A stretch of DNA of 11,218 bases from an uncultured Clostridia bacterium (GTDB lineage: Bacteria > Bacillota > Clostridia > UBA1381): positions 1-11,218 of the forward strand of contig CAKSPN010000037.1 in NCBI GenBank assembly GCA_934481375.1, written 5' to 3'. Made by a program: the position numbers and the translations under genes. The notes under the pieces are model-generated. The model was not told the DNA's origin. It made no database searches and worked only from the letters and a program-made list of their open reading frames with translations. Positions 1 through 7,504 of the stretch are shown piece by piece (position 1 is the first letter of the stretch; each line of letters begins with the position of its first letter).

Positions 1-482
1 TTTCCGTCCTTGTCGGTGCATACCAGTTCTGCCTTGGATCCTGCTTTAACACGCATTTCGACATTCTTGTATACGTCGCCGTATGCATGACGGGCAATCG
101 TTATCGGTTTTGTCCATGTGGGAATGTACGGCGTTATGCCCTTTACGAGAATAGGCGTTCTGAACACCGTTCCGTCAAGAATTGCACGGATAGTGCCGTT
201 CGGCGACTTCCACATTTCCTTTAAGTTGTATTCGGTCATTCTTGCCGCATTGGGAGTTATCGTTGCGCATTTTACGGCTACACCGTATTTCTTTGTGGCC
301 TCGGCGCTGTCGAATGTAACCTTGTCGTCGGTTTCGTTTCTGTGTTCCAGTCCAAGATCATAATATTCTGTCTTTAAATCAATATACGGCGTGAGAAGTA
401 TATCCTTTATCATCTGCCATATAACTCTTGTCATTTCGTCTCCGTCCATCTCAACGAGCGGCGTTTTCATCTGAATTTTCAT
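1..482 (-). CDS. icd: NADP-dependent isocitrate dehydrogenase, N-terminal part (cut by left edge)
   Basis: This gene encodes the first 160 residues of an isocitrate dehydrogenase, which oxidatively decarboxylates isocitrate to 2-oxoglutarate and makes NADPH. In anaerobes this usually feeds glutamate synthesis. The protein starts MKIQMKTPLVEMDGDEMTRV and carries the isocitrate-binding segment KSPNGTIR at about residues 92-99, then the conserved GTVFR. These resemble the homodimeric NADP enzymes of eukaryotes more than the E. coli Icd type. The ATG at 482 has an AAGGGA ribosome binding site about 8 bases upstream. An upstream ATG at 490 is in another frame and stops after three codons. The gene has its own promoter at 546-574 and appears to be a separate unit from the upstream operon. 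The C-terminal half lies outside the window. Confidence 0.95.
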   Translation of the reverse strand, partial: MKIQMKTPLVEMDGDEMTRVIWQMIKDILLTPYIDLKTEYYDLGLEHRNETDDKVTFDSAEATKKYGVAVKCATITPNAARMTEYNLKEMWKSPNGTIRAILDGTVFRTPILVKGITPYIPTWTKPITIARHAYGDVYKNVEMRVKAGSKAELVCTDKDG

Positions 483-508
483 CTAACCATTCCCTTCATA
501 AATAAATA

Positions 509-531
509 GAGGTTCCCCATTAAGAAACCTC
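509..531 (-). other. Hairpin in the 5' leader of icd
   Basis: The transcript from the icd promoter would contain GAGGTT and AACCTC arms separated by 11 bases. Allowing two G-U pairs the stem extends to about 9 bp with a 5-base loop. It begins roughly 8-10 bases after the predicted transcription start and ends about 26 bases before the start codon. It is followed by an A/T-rich stretch, not an uninterrupted U run, so it is a poor intrinsic terminator. It may stabilise the 5' end of the mRNA or serve as a regulatory site. Its function is unknown. Confidence 0.5.
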
Positions 532-545
532 ATTGTTACTGTATA

Positions 546-574
546 ATAGTATCACATTTCGCATTGTTTGTCAA
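546..574 (-). promoter_or_regulatory. Sigma-A-type promoter for icd
   Basis: On the minus strand TTGACA (574-569) is followed after exactly 17 bases by TACTAT (551-546). This is a perfect -35 box, an optimal spacer and a -10 box with one mismatch to TATAAT. Transcription should start near 539-540 and give a leader of about 57 bases before the icd ATG. The promoter begins 32 bases after the stop codon of the transporter gene, and I see no intrinsic terminator between them, so read-through from the operon remains possible. Confidence 0.8.
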
Positions 575-606
575 TTCAAATTTTCAATCGGCAAAAACAT
601 CGGATT

Positions 607-1497
607 TTACAATACATTTATTATTATCAGTGCCGCAAAAGACAGCACAAGACCGATTATACATTTAAGCGTCAGCTTTTCGTGGAAAAGCGTTGCCGAC
701 ATTATCGACGACAATATCAGCGACGAGCCTTGTGCAAGCGGATAAAGCTGTGCGGAGCTTAAATAATGCGCCGCAATCGTTTTGAAATACGAATTTGCGA
801 AAAGGCACACCGACATTATCAATATATACACAAATATCGGCTTGAAATTCGCCTTTGCCGCACCCTCGCCGCTTTTTCCCTTAAACACAAAGTAACAGCC
901 TGCCAGGACGGCGGCGGAAAATACGTATGTATAAAAGTTAAACACCGCACTTGTCGAATCGGTGCAAAGCTTTACGAAAAGCTTTTGCGAGAAGTCCGTC
1001 AATCCGTTTGCAACGCCGCATATAACAAGCAGTACAAACGATGACACGCTTATTTTTTCCTTTATGGAATTATTGTAGGAACACATAATGATTACCGCCG
1101 CAAGCAGTACCGCAAGTCCGATCCACTGCGTAAGCTTTATCGTTTCGCCGAACATCATACTGCTTCCCAAAAGCGGAACCATAACGCCGAGCATTAAAAA
1201 CACATCGAGCATCATATATGCGCCTTTTTTTACGGATATGAGCCAGCACACAACAAACACTGACGTTGTTATGCCCGACATTGCCGTCAGCAGAAGCATG
1301 AGCGGACTTATTTTCAAAAGTCCGATATTCCCCTGTGCCGCAATCATTATAAAGCCTATTATTATGCAGAACCCCATTCGTATGGTGTTTGCAAGCATTG
1401 CATCCTTATACTCGTTTACATATCCGCTTGTCTGCTTTCCGCAGTAGCCCTTCGTTGATCCTGCAATCAGCGAAAGAGCCAGAAATAAATACCCCAT
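607..1497 (-). CDS. EamA/DMT-family membrane transporter
   Basis: This is a 296-residue, very hydrophobic protein with about ten predicted membrane helices. Approximate positions are 2-14, 38-56, 64-88, 95-115, 123-140, 150-168, 186-205, 218-238, 245-270 and 276-296. The two halves resemble each other: each ends in a helix, a short loop with a conserved acidic residue (FGE at 116-118, FHE at 271-273) and a final helix, which is the EamA duplication of the drug/metabolite transporter superfamily. Members export or import small metabolites, and the substrate cannot be told from sequence. The gene is last in the operon, 20 bases after the serine hydrolase stop, with an AAGGAG ribosome binding site. 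Its position suggests it moves a substrate or end product of the pathway, but that is inference. Confidence 0.88.
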   Translation of the reverse strand: MGYLFLALSLIAGSTKGYCGKQTSGYVNEYKDAMLANTIRMGFCIIIGFIMIAAQGNIGLLKISPLMLLLTAMSGITTSVFVVCWLISVKKGAYMMLDVFLMLGVMVPLLGSSMMFGETIKLTQWIGLAVLLAAVIIMCSYNNSIKEKISVSSFVLLVICGVANGLTDFSQKLFVKLCTDSTSAVFNFYTYVFSAAVLAGCYFVFKGKSGEGAAKANFKPIFVYILIMSVCLFANSYFKTIAAHYLSSAQLYPLAQGSSLILSSIMSATLFHEKLTLKCIIGLVLSFAALIIINVL

Positions 1498-1517
1498 TAC
1501 CTATCCAATCTCCTTTT

Positions 1518-2429
1518 TTACGGAAATACGTTAAATCCGCCCGACCACATATCCGCACCCAGGCATTTGTACGTAATTTCACGTATTTTCGGATATATCT
1601 CCATTTGGAGCGACCCGAAATTTTTAACGTGCTGTGCATATATAATCGTAATCTTTTTATCAAGGTCTATAAGCACAAGACTGCCGTTATAGCCTATACA
1701 GACGAACGAATTTTCTATTGTTGTTTCGTTGTAGACAATATCGTTTATCAGTCTTTTCACGTTCTGCTCCGAAAGCAGTCTGTAACCGTTTTTGGACATA
1801 CCGTTGTTGCAGAGAGTTTCCGCAAACAGCGCATAGTCGTCTACCGTTGTTATAAGACAGCCTTCGTTTTTGGCAAAGCTTTCCTCAAGCGTTTTTTGGC
1901 TTTCGGTTGCCTCGCCCGTTTTGCGGTTCATTGTGTACTGAACCGAAATACGCTTAATATTGCTGTAATTCAATGTGAACGACGAATTTTTCATCTTAAG
2001 CGGCATAAACACGCTTTCGAGAAGATAATCGTCAAGACTTCTGCCCGTCACAGCCTTTACAAGCTTGCTGAGATTATGATGATTATACAAGTGCAATTCA
2101 CGGTCAAGCGTTTGCGAATACTCGTGAAGCATATTTTTAATGCTTATATCCTCCGAAAAATCGGGAATATATTTTGTCACCTTATCATCAAGGCTTAAAA
2201 GTCCTTTTTCCTCAAGCTGTATAATTGCGGCGCAGTTTATAAGCTTTGTCGCCGAATGCATAAAATACAAATCCTTGTACGAAGTCTTTTTGCCTGCGTC
2301 CTCATCGCTGTAGCCGTGCTTCTGACGGAACACGTTCACATGATTGCGGTACACCGTACAGTCACAGCCCGGTATGCCATATACTTTATCAAACGAATCA
2401 AGATATTTAGCCAATGTACGAAAATTCAT
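1518..2429 (-). CDS. Divergent beta-lactamase-fold serine hydrolase
   Basis: This 303-residue protein belongs to the class C beta-lactamase/penicillin-binding-protein-like serine hydrolases (COG1680-like). The nucleophile motif SxxK is present as SATK at residues 59-62, followed by a helix and the family phrase EEKGLLSLDDKVTKYIPDF. A later segment, EGCLITTVDDYALFAETL at 189-206, is also typical. Two features are odd. The region that should carry Tyr-x-Asn reads HLYNHHN (113-119), so the general-base tyrosine seems replaced or shifted, and the loop before it is shortened. The C-terminal His/Lys-x-Gly motif reads YNG (247-249). No signal peptide or membrane anchor is visible, so the protein is probably cytoplasmic, unlike cell-wall enzymes. 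A GAGG ribosome binding site lies 7 bases before the ATG. It sits between the isomerase and the transporter. It may be an esterase or amidase acting on the pathway's substrate, or partly inactive. Confidence 0.8.
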   Translation of the reverse strand: MNFRTLAKYLDSFDKVYGIPGCDCTVYRNHVNVFRQKHGYSDEDAGKKTSYKDLYFMHSATKLINCAAIIQLEEKGLLSLDDKVTKYIPDFSEDISIKNMLHEYSQTLDRELHLYNHHNLSKLVKAVTGRSLDDYLLESVFMPLKMKNSSFTLNYSNIKRISVQYTMNRKTGEATESQKTLEESFAKNEGCLITTVDDYALFAETLCNNGMSKNGYRLLSEQNVKRLINDIVYNETTIENSFVCIGYNGSLVLIDLDKKITIIYAQHVKNFGSLQMEIYPKIREITYKCLGADMWSGGFNVFP

Positions 2430-2448
2430 ACTCTTACCTCATTTCACA

Positions 2449-3849
2449 TCAGCCCTCAAGGCTGTCAAACTCCAGTCCCGGAATATATTTGCAAAATTCC
2501 TCAATCTCCTTTGTGTAGTCGCCGTATATTTCTGTCATATGATGAATGTACGGCCCGTTTATAAGCTTTCTTTCAAGCTTGTCAAGGTCGTTAAATTCCG
2601 CCCATACATATGTACCGAAGGTGTGCGGTCCGTCCGTTGTATTGAACTTTCCGCCCAAAAGGCTGTAACTTCCGCCCGACGCCTGAAATCTTGCTATCGT
2701 GTAGCCGCCGTCCTTTGCTCTGAAACTCGGCTTTGTATTGAAAAGGCTTGCCTTTGCGTCCTTATGCTTCATCGAATACGGGAACGGTCCGCAGTGCCAC
2801 AGGAGCTCTGCGTTTTTATTCTTCGGGTGACGGCACGTAAACTCGCCGAACATAGTCGCCTTTTCGCCTCTTGACGCCGCCGTGAGAAGTGCGCTTGTAA
2901 CAGCGCCGTGAATATCGGACTCGCACGCCACGATGTATCCCATATCGTAAAGAATACTCATTGCAAGGCACGGATTTGCCGTAAATGCAACCGGCATTGA
3001 CGTCCAGCACTCCGTTGACAGAACATCGGCGTTTGTCTTTTCAAACACTTCCTTATAATAACGGACAAAGGCAAGCATACGCGTAAGCGTTTCATCATCA
3101 AGGTCGGTAATATACTTTTCTTTTACCTCCTTAACCTCCTCCGCAAGCAGCGATCTGTTGCTTTCAAGGATTTCATACAAACGCTTTTCCGCAACCGCCA
3201 TATTAACGGTCTGCATATTAAAGCCGAATTTTTCCGTAAGTTCCAACTCGTTGTACATTACGCTCTTGAACGGATTTAATCTCGTACCCACCTGCGTAAT
3301 GCGCATACCGTTGAAGTTTTTCACCATTGACGCAACGGACAAAAAGCTCTTTAACCCGTCCGCAAACCTGCTGTCCTCAACGGGGCAGTTGTTTATATAC
3401 GTAAAAGGCACATGATAACGCTGTAATTGCTTGCTTATTGCGAACAATCCGCACTGGCAGTCGGTGTATCTTACGCCGTCAGCCTCGAAAGCCATATCCT
3501 GCGGTCCCCACAAGAGCGTGGGAAGCTTCATCTTTTTTGCAACCTGTCCTGCCGCCTCCTCGTTTCCGAAGTTGCAGTTTATGAGGAAAATTGCGTCAAC
3601 GTTCTCTTTGCGCAGATATTCCGCAACCCTGTCACATTCAAATTCACTTACAAGCAAACCCTCCTCGTTAAGCCATTCAAGGTCGGTGAAAGAAGTTTTG
3701 TCGTCCGTGAAGTTGTCTTTTATGTACTTTACAATGTGATTTTTGTTATCCTCTGCCTTTGCCGGCTCAAAAATACCCTTGCGTGTCTTTGCGTCCGCAA
3801 GATCACGCCGCATGGGTATGAGTCCTATTTTTAAACTGAAGTCCATCAT
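2449..3849 (-). CDS. L-fucose/L-arabinose isomerase-family protein (COG2407-like)
   Basis: This 466-residue protein looks like an aldose-ketose isomerase of the fucose/arabinose isomerase superfamily. The N-terminal half has a Rossmann-like start (LKIGLIPMRRD, residues 6-16) and alternating strands. The C-terminal half carries the likely metal and active-site segments: STECWT (278-283), ACESDIHGAVTS (308-319), LWHCGPFP (350-357) and GPYIHH (432-437). E280, E310, D312 and the later histidines are candidate Mn-binding or catalytic residues by family analogy. It is shorter than E. coli FucI (about 590) and near the size of other COG2407 members. The family also includes sulfoquinovose isomerases, so the sugar cannot be named. 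Two ATGs begin the frame, and a GGGAGG site lies 11 bases before the first. The gene is 36 bases after the Etf fusion, the longest gap in the operon, and that gap holds a promoter-like sequence. Confidence 0.85.
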   Translation of the reverse strand: MMDFSLKIGLIPMRRDLADAKTRKGIFEPAKAEDNKNHIVKYIKDNFTDDKTSFTDLEWLNEEGLLVSEFECDRVAEYLRKENVDAIFLINCNFGNEEAAGQVAKKMKLPTLLWGPQDMAFEADGVRYTDCQCGLFAISKQLQRYHVPFTYINNCPVEDSRFADGLKSFLSVASMVKNFNGMRITQVGTRLNPFKSVMYNELELTEKFGFNMQTVNMAVAEKRLYEILESNRSLLAEEVKEVKEKYITDLDDETLTRMLAFVRYYKEVFEKTNADVLSTECWTSMPVAFTANPCLAMSILYDMGYIVACESDIHGAVTSALLTAASRGEKATMFGEFTCRHPKNKNAELLWHCGPFPYSMKHKDAKASLFNTKPSFRAKDGGYTIARFQASGGSYSLLGGKFNTTDGPHTFGTYVWAEFNDLDKLERKLINGPYIHHMTEIYGDYTKEIEEFCKYIPGLEFDSLEG

Positions 3850-3878
3850 ATTATACCATACCTCCCTTTTGCCGTCAA
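3850..3878 (-). promoter_or_regulatory. Promoter-like sequence overlapping the isomerase start
   Basis: On the minus strand TTGACG (3878-3873) is followed after 17 bases by TATAAT (3855-3850), with TG placed as an extended -10 (TGGTATAAT). This matches the sigma-A consensus at 11 of 12 core positions. The -10 ends immediately before the first ATG of the isomerase, so transcription would begin near 3843, inside the third codon. Such an RNA could only make the protein from a downstream start. The next in-frame ATG is codon 13 (at 3813), with AGGA about 9 bases upstream. The spacer also contains the ribosome binding site of the full-length gene. It may be a real internal promoter or a coincidence in an A/T-rich start region. 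Confidence 0.45.
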
Positions 3879-3885
3879 TACGGCA
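3870..3885 (-). repeat. Perfect 6-bp inverted repeat between the Etf fusion and the isomerase
   Basis: Directly after the TAG stop of the Etf fusion the minus strand reads TGCCGT-ATTG-ACGGCA, two perfect 6-base arms with a 4-base loop. It is not followed by a U run on either strand, so it is not an intrinsic terminator. In RNA it would be a small hairpin just before the GGGAGG ribosome binding site. In DNA it overlaps the -35 box of the promoter-like sequence, the usual place for a repressor operator. Either role is inference. Confidence 0.5.
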
Positions 3886-5238
3886 CTAAAATTTATCTGC
3901 AATGCCGTAATCGGCATACTCAAAAATTCTTGCGTCCTTGTCGGGATTTACCGCAATGATTGTCTGCGCATTTTCGATTGCGCAGGTGTGATGCACCGCA
4001 CCCGAAATCCCTGCCGCTATGTAAATTTTCGGCGATACGGTCTTCCCCGTAAGCCCGACCTGCATTTCATACGGAGCGGCGCCCATATCCACAAGTCCTC
4101 TCGATGCACACATCTGCGCACCGATTTTTTCGGCAAAGGCTTTGAGGCTTTCCATACTGTCCTTAACCCCTCTGCCGCCCGAAACGATTATGTCCGATGA
4201 CTTTTCGACCGTCCACACCGTTGCCATCTGCGGATATGTAACGCACTTTATTTTCGCCGTCACGTTTCCGCTTTTTGCAGGGCGGTACATATACAGAGTT
4301 TCGCCGTCCGTTTCAAGCTTTACGCAGTCGGCGCAAAGTCCCGTCTGCAAAAGCGCCGCCGTTATCGGGGCGTTTTTTCTGCCCCAAAGGTCCGCATTCC
4401 ACAGAATTACCTGCGGTTTTTCAATCTGCGCTCTTTGCGCTATAATCTTTGGATCGGTTTCCGTTATAAGCGTTACCGTTTCCGATATTTTAAGCGCCGC
4501 TTTCTGCACCTTATCGCCTATTATCCACACATTTTTGAACTTTATCGGCGATACGGCTTCAGCCGTTTCCTCACGGCTTTCGTTTTTCAAGTGCTCTATA
4601 AGCGGTAAAAGCTCGTCACGCTTTATAAATTTACAATTTCGTCTGCCTGATTTGTTTTCAAACACTTCAAGCACCTTTGTGGGCGAGCCGTTAAATCCGC
4701 ACCGTGATATGTCTGCTCCGAGCATAGCGCTGTCCCATACCGTAATCTCCGATACCTTTGAGCGCATTTTGGGAAAACGCAGAGTATTTATCCGCTCCAC
4801 CGTAATCAGTGACGGCAGCTGCAAGCTTTCCTCACCCGTGCGTGTACGGCACGAGATTGCGCCGTCCGCACTCAATATCTCCATTACGTTCGTTATAACG
4901 CCCATACCCATAGTGGCGGCAAGGCACGGTCCCACCTGTGCGGTGTCGCCGTCCGTTGTCTGCCGTCCGCAGATTATAAGATCGTATTCAAGGCGTTTTA
5001 ATGCAAGCGAAAGAATATACGCCGTTGCGAGCGTGTCCGAGCCGGCAAAGGCTTTGTCGCATAAAAGTATCACCTTTACCCCCAGCCGTGTAAGCTCCTC
5101 AAGCGGAGCTTTTGCCGAGTCGGGACCCATACTTATCACCGTAACGTCATCGCAAAGCCGCAGTGCGCACTCAACGGCGCACTTGTCAAACTCATTTATC
5201 TCGCCGCCGCACACCTTTGCACATACAACTGTTTTCAT
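3886..5238 (-). CDS. Single-chain electron transfer flavoprotein, EtfB-EtfA fusion
   Basis: This 450-residue protein joins an EtfB-like part (about 1-220) to an EtfA-like part (about 230-450). The beta part contains GRQTTDGDTAQVGP at 91-104. That resembles the DGDTAQVGP motif of bifurcating, NADH-binding Etfs and differs from the AMP-binding form of mitochondrial-type EtfB. The alpha part is shorter than usual (about 220 residues against 300 or more). It ends in the classic FAD-binding domain: SGGRGVKD (353-360), SR at 379-380, QVGLTGKTVSPKIYIAAGISGA (393-414), H416 and a terminal EYADYGIADKF. No N-terminal ferredoxin domain is present on the alpha part. Etf passes electrons between NADH, flavin dehydrogenases and ferredoxin. 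The likely partners here are the FAD oxidase and Fe-S protein of the same operon. The start codon overlaps the FGGY kinase stop (ATGA), with a GAGG site upstream. Confidence 0.9.
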   Translation of the reverse strand: MKTVVCAKVCGGEINEFDKCAVECALRLCDDVTVISMGPDSAKAPLEELTRLGVKVILLCDKAFAGSDTLATAYILSLALKRLEYDLIICGRQTTDGDTAQVGPCLAATMGMGVITNVMEILSADGAISCRTRTGEESLQLPSLITVERINTLRFPKMRSKVSEITVWDSAMLGADISRCGFNGSPTKVLEVFENKSGRRNCKFIKRDELLPLIEHLKNESREETAEAVSPIKFKNVWIIGDKVQKAALKISETVTLITETDPKIIAQRAQIEKPQVILWNADLWGRKNAPITAALLQTGLCADCVKLETDGETLYMYRPAKSGNVTAKIKCVTYPQMATVWTVEKSSDIIVSGGRGVKDSMESLKAFAEKIGAQMCASRGLVDMGAAPYEMQVGLTGKTVSPKIYIAAGISGAVHHTCAIENAQTIIAVNPDKDARIFEYADYGIADKF

Positions 5239-6698
5239 CTGTACACGTCCTCTAAAGCATCATGAATACGCTTGTATTTTTTGAAAATTTCCGCATACTT
5301 CTTTGTATTTTCACTGTTCGGAACCGTTGTTGAAACGACTTTTGAGCAATGCGCAATAGCGTCCTTTTCATTTTTCCAAAAGCCTGCCGCAATACCTGCA
5401 AGCATTGCACTTCCGAACGAAGAATCCGTATTATCGCCGACGGAAAGTTCTATTCCCAGGCAATCCGCCGTTATCCTCCGCCATAGCGGACTTTTTGAGC
5501 CGCCGCCTATTATGCGTGCGGCACTGTCATGCGAAATCCCGAGCGAATCGAGCGTTGTCATACAATCGAGCATGGACATTGCCACGCCCTCCATTACGGC
5601 ACGTGCAAAATGCGCCTTTGTATGTCCGCCTCTTATTCCCGTAAAACTTCCGCACAAAGACGGGTCCTGGTACGGAGTAAGCTCGCCGTTTAAGTACGGG
5701 TGGAAAATCAACCCGTCCGAGCCGACATCAATCTTTTCCGCCGCCTCATCAAAATCCTTGTAATCGCCGCCGAACGTATCACGGAACCAGCGCATAGATG
5801 CGGCGCATGATTTGGTAGCCGTACCCGGATACCACAAACCGCTCACCGTGTGCGAATAGTTTACAAGATTAATATCGGGGTACGGCTTGTCGGTAATAAC
5901 GCATATTCTGCCTGCCGTTGCAAGCTTAAGCGTCATATTTCCTTTTTCGACCGCTCCCGATGCGAATACCTCCATTACGGTGTCGGTTGTTCCGCAGATA
6001 ACGGAGGTACCCTCGCAAAGTCCCGTATCGGCGGCGGCACGTGCCGTAACAGTGCCTGCTATGTCACCTGGTCTTTTTATTTCGGGTAGCATTGAACGCT
6101 CAATACCGCAGATTTTGCATAGTTCATCGCTCCAATTACCGCTTTCCATATCGAAAAGCATACTGCCCTCCGCCTCTATAATATCGGTAACAAAATCACC
6201 CGTAAGCATATGCCGTACATAATCCTTTGCAAACATTATCTTTTTAATGCGTGAAAAATTCTCACTCTCGTTGTTCTTCACCCACATAATCTGCGGTAAA
6301 GTCCAGATAGTGCCTGCCGAATGATAGGATTTTTTCTTTATAAGTTCCGCATAATTTTCCGTCAGATACCGCACCTCATCGGTACAGCGTGTGTCCGTCC
6401 AGTATATTGACGGGCGCACAACTCTAAAATCATCATCGCACAAAACCGCCGTATGTGTTGCGGCGTCAAGCGCCACGCATACAATATCGCAAGGGTTTAC
6501 ACCGCTTTTATCTATTACCGCTCTTATGTTTTCCTTTGCGCTTTTATACCAGTCGTCGGGATTTTGCTCCGCATACCCTATATTCGGATAATATGTGGGA
6601 TATTCCGAGCCTGCGGATGCCGCAAGCGTGCCGTCCTCCGATAAAAGAGCCGCCTTGGACGAGCCGCCGCCGAAGTCTATTCCGAGTACGTATTTCAA
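5235..6698 (-). CDS. FGGY-family carbohydrate kinase (xylulokinase-like)
   Basis: This 487-residue protein has the length and layout of FGGY sugar kinases, which transfer the ATP gamma-phosphate to sugars or polyols such as xylulose, fuculose, gluconate or glycerol. The first actin-like domain begins GIDFGGGSSKAALL (6-19), with the phosphate loop. YWTDTR at 99-104 lies in the sugar-binding region. CGTTD at 235-239 supplies the predicted catalytic Asp239. GGGSKSPLWRRITADCLG at 398-415 is the second FGGY signature in the ATP-binding domain. The start is TTG at 6698. A strong GGGAGGG site lies 8 bases upstream and no in-frame ATG precedes the phosphate loop. It follows iolB by 17 bases and overlaps the Etf fusion by 4. 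A natural reading is that it phosphorylates the ketose made by the isomerase two genes downstream. The exact substrate is unknown. Confidence 0.9.
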   Translation of the reverse strand: MKYVLGIDFGGGSSKAALLSEDGTLAASAGSEYPTYYPNIGYAEQNPDDWYKSAKENIRAVIDKSGVNPCDIVCVALDAATHTAVLCDDDFRVVRPSIYWTDTRCTDEVRYLTENYAELIKKKSYHSAGTIWTLPQIMWVKNNESENFSRIKKIMFAKDYVRHMLTGDFVTDIIEAEGSMLFDMESGNWSDELCKICGIERSMLPEIKRPGDIAGTVTARAAADTGLCEGTSVICGTTDTVMEVFASGAVEKGNMTLKLATAGRICVITDKPYPDINLVNYSHTVSGLWYPGTATKSCAASMRWFRDTFGGDYKDFDEAAEKIDVGSDGLIFHPYLNGELTPYQDPSLCGSFTGIRGGHTKAHFARAVMEGVAMSMLDCMTTLDSLGISHDSAARIIGGGSKSPLWRRITADCLGIELSVGDNTDSSFGSAMLAGIAAGFWKNEKDAIAHCSKVVSTTVPNSENTKKYAEIFKKYKRIHDALEDVYR

Positions 6699-6706
6699 TT
6701 CCGTAA

Positions 6707-6713
6707 CCCTCCC
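6707..6713 (-). promoter_or_regulatory. Ribosome binding site that sets the TTG start of the FGGY kinase
   Basis: The minus strand has GGGAGGG at 6713-6707, just after the iolB stop, followed by an 8-base spacer and TTG at 6698. The next residues (KYVLGIDFGGG) are the invariant start of FGGY kinases, so the TTG is almost certainly the real initiation codon. Confidence 0.85.
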
Positions 6714-6715
6714 GC

Positions 6716-7504
6716 TTACTTGTTAAGCCATTCGTGATCCTCATCGGTTGTCATAAAGAAACCTCTGTTTTCGCCTGCCATTATCCATAAATAATAGTTA
6801 TCATATCCCGGCACTGCGCAAAACGGGTGATAGCCTCTCGGTATCTCCACAAAATCTCCCGATTTTACGGTATACGTTTCGTCTATATCGCCCTCTTTTG
6901 TATATACTTTCTGAATACCGAAGCCTGTCGGCTTTTTAAAGTCATAGTAATAAATTTCCTCAAGAAATCCCTCTGTCGGCATATTGTCGTCATCGTGCTT
7001 GTGCGGAGGATAGCTTGCCCACTGTCCGCCTTTAACGAACGCCTCGCCTATGTAGATAAGGTTTGCGTCTATTCTCTCATCAAGAATAAAGTGTGCCTGG
7101 CGCTCCCAGCCGGGTTTGCCCATATCCTTTATTATAACGTCCTCGGGGTTTACGAGAACAGGCTTGAAATCAGCCTTTGCGGGCGATTTACATACCGCAA
7201 TCGTCACCTCGCCGACAGCCGTGATCGTGAATACCGTGTTTCTCGGAATGTACGCACAGGTTGCGGGTCCGTCAAAAACGTCCTTTCTCTTACCTATGTT
7301 TTTGTAGGAAAAGCCTTCGCCCTCTATACTGCAGTTTCCGCCCAAAATTACTATTCCGTATTCCTTATCCTGTTCCGAATACTTTTTTGTTCTTCCGTCG
7401 GCAAGCCTTAACATATCGACTTCAATCATACTCATTGCGCTGTTTTCTTTTGTAATAACGGCGCTTTTTCCGTATGCTTTGTTCCACGTTTTTTTCAAAT
7501 TCAT
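6716..7504 (-). CDS. iolB: 5-deoxy-glucuronate isomerase
   Basis: IolB converts 5-deoxy-D-glucuronate to 5-dehydro-2-deoxy-D-gluconate in inositol catabolism and belongs with KduI in a bicupin fold. This 262-residue protein is close to the usual length (about 270). The family hallmark YPPHKHDDDNMPTEGFLEEIYYY spans residues 165-187, and the predicted metal ligands are His168, His170, one of Glu182/Glu183 and His226 (in PRGYHPF). GYDNYYLWIMAG (233-244) and the C-terminal DHEWL are also typical. The start codon overlaps the stop of the PfkB kinase (ATGA), with a GGAAGG site upstream. The preceding aldolase and kinase could supply the next two steps. The upper pathway enzymes IolG, IolE and IolD are not in the window, so the deoxyglucuronate may come from genes elsewhere or the enzyme may act on a related uronate. 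Confidence 0.9.
   Translation of the reverse strand: MNLKKTWNKAYGKSAVITKENSAMSMIEVDMLRLADGRTKKYSEQDKEYGIVILGGNCSIEGEGFSYKNIGKRKDVFDGPATCAYIPRNTVFTITAVGEVTIAVCKSPAKADFKPVLVNPEDVIIKDMGKPGWERQAHFILDERIDANLIYIGEAFVKGGQWASYPPHKHDDDNMPTEGFLEEIYYYDFKKPTGFGIQKVYTKEGDIDETYTVKSGDFVEIPRGYHPFCAVPGYDNYYLWIMAGENRGFFMTTDEDHEWLNK

Noticed and set aside
575..606. An intrinsic terminator after the transporter gene
   Set aside because: I found no stable stem followed by a U run in this gap, so I do not call one.
1389..2198. A 269-codon open frame on the plus strand opposite the serine hydrolase and the transporter start
   Set aside because: It spans two well-supported minus-strand genes and its sequence looks like an out-of-frame translation with no family features.
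4142..5284. A 380-codon open frame on the plus strand opposite the Etf fusion
   Set aside because: Its translation is Ser/Thr/Ile-rich with no recognisable domain, and the opposite strand encodes a clear conserved protein. It is a shadow of that gene's codon use.
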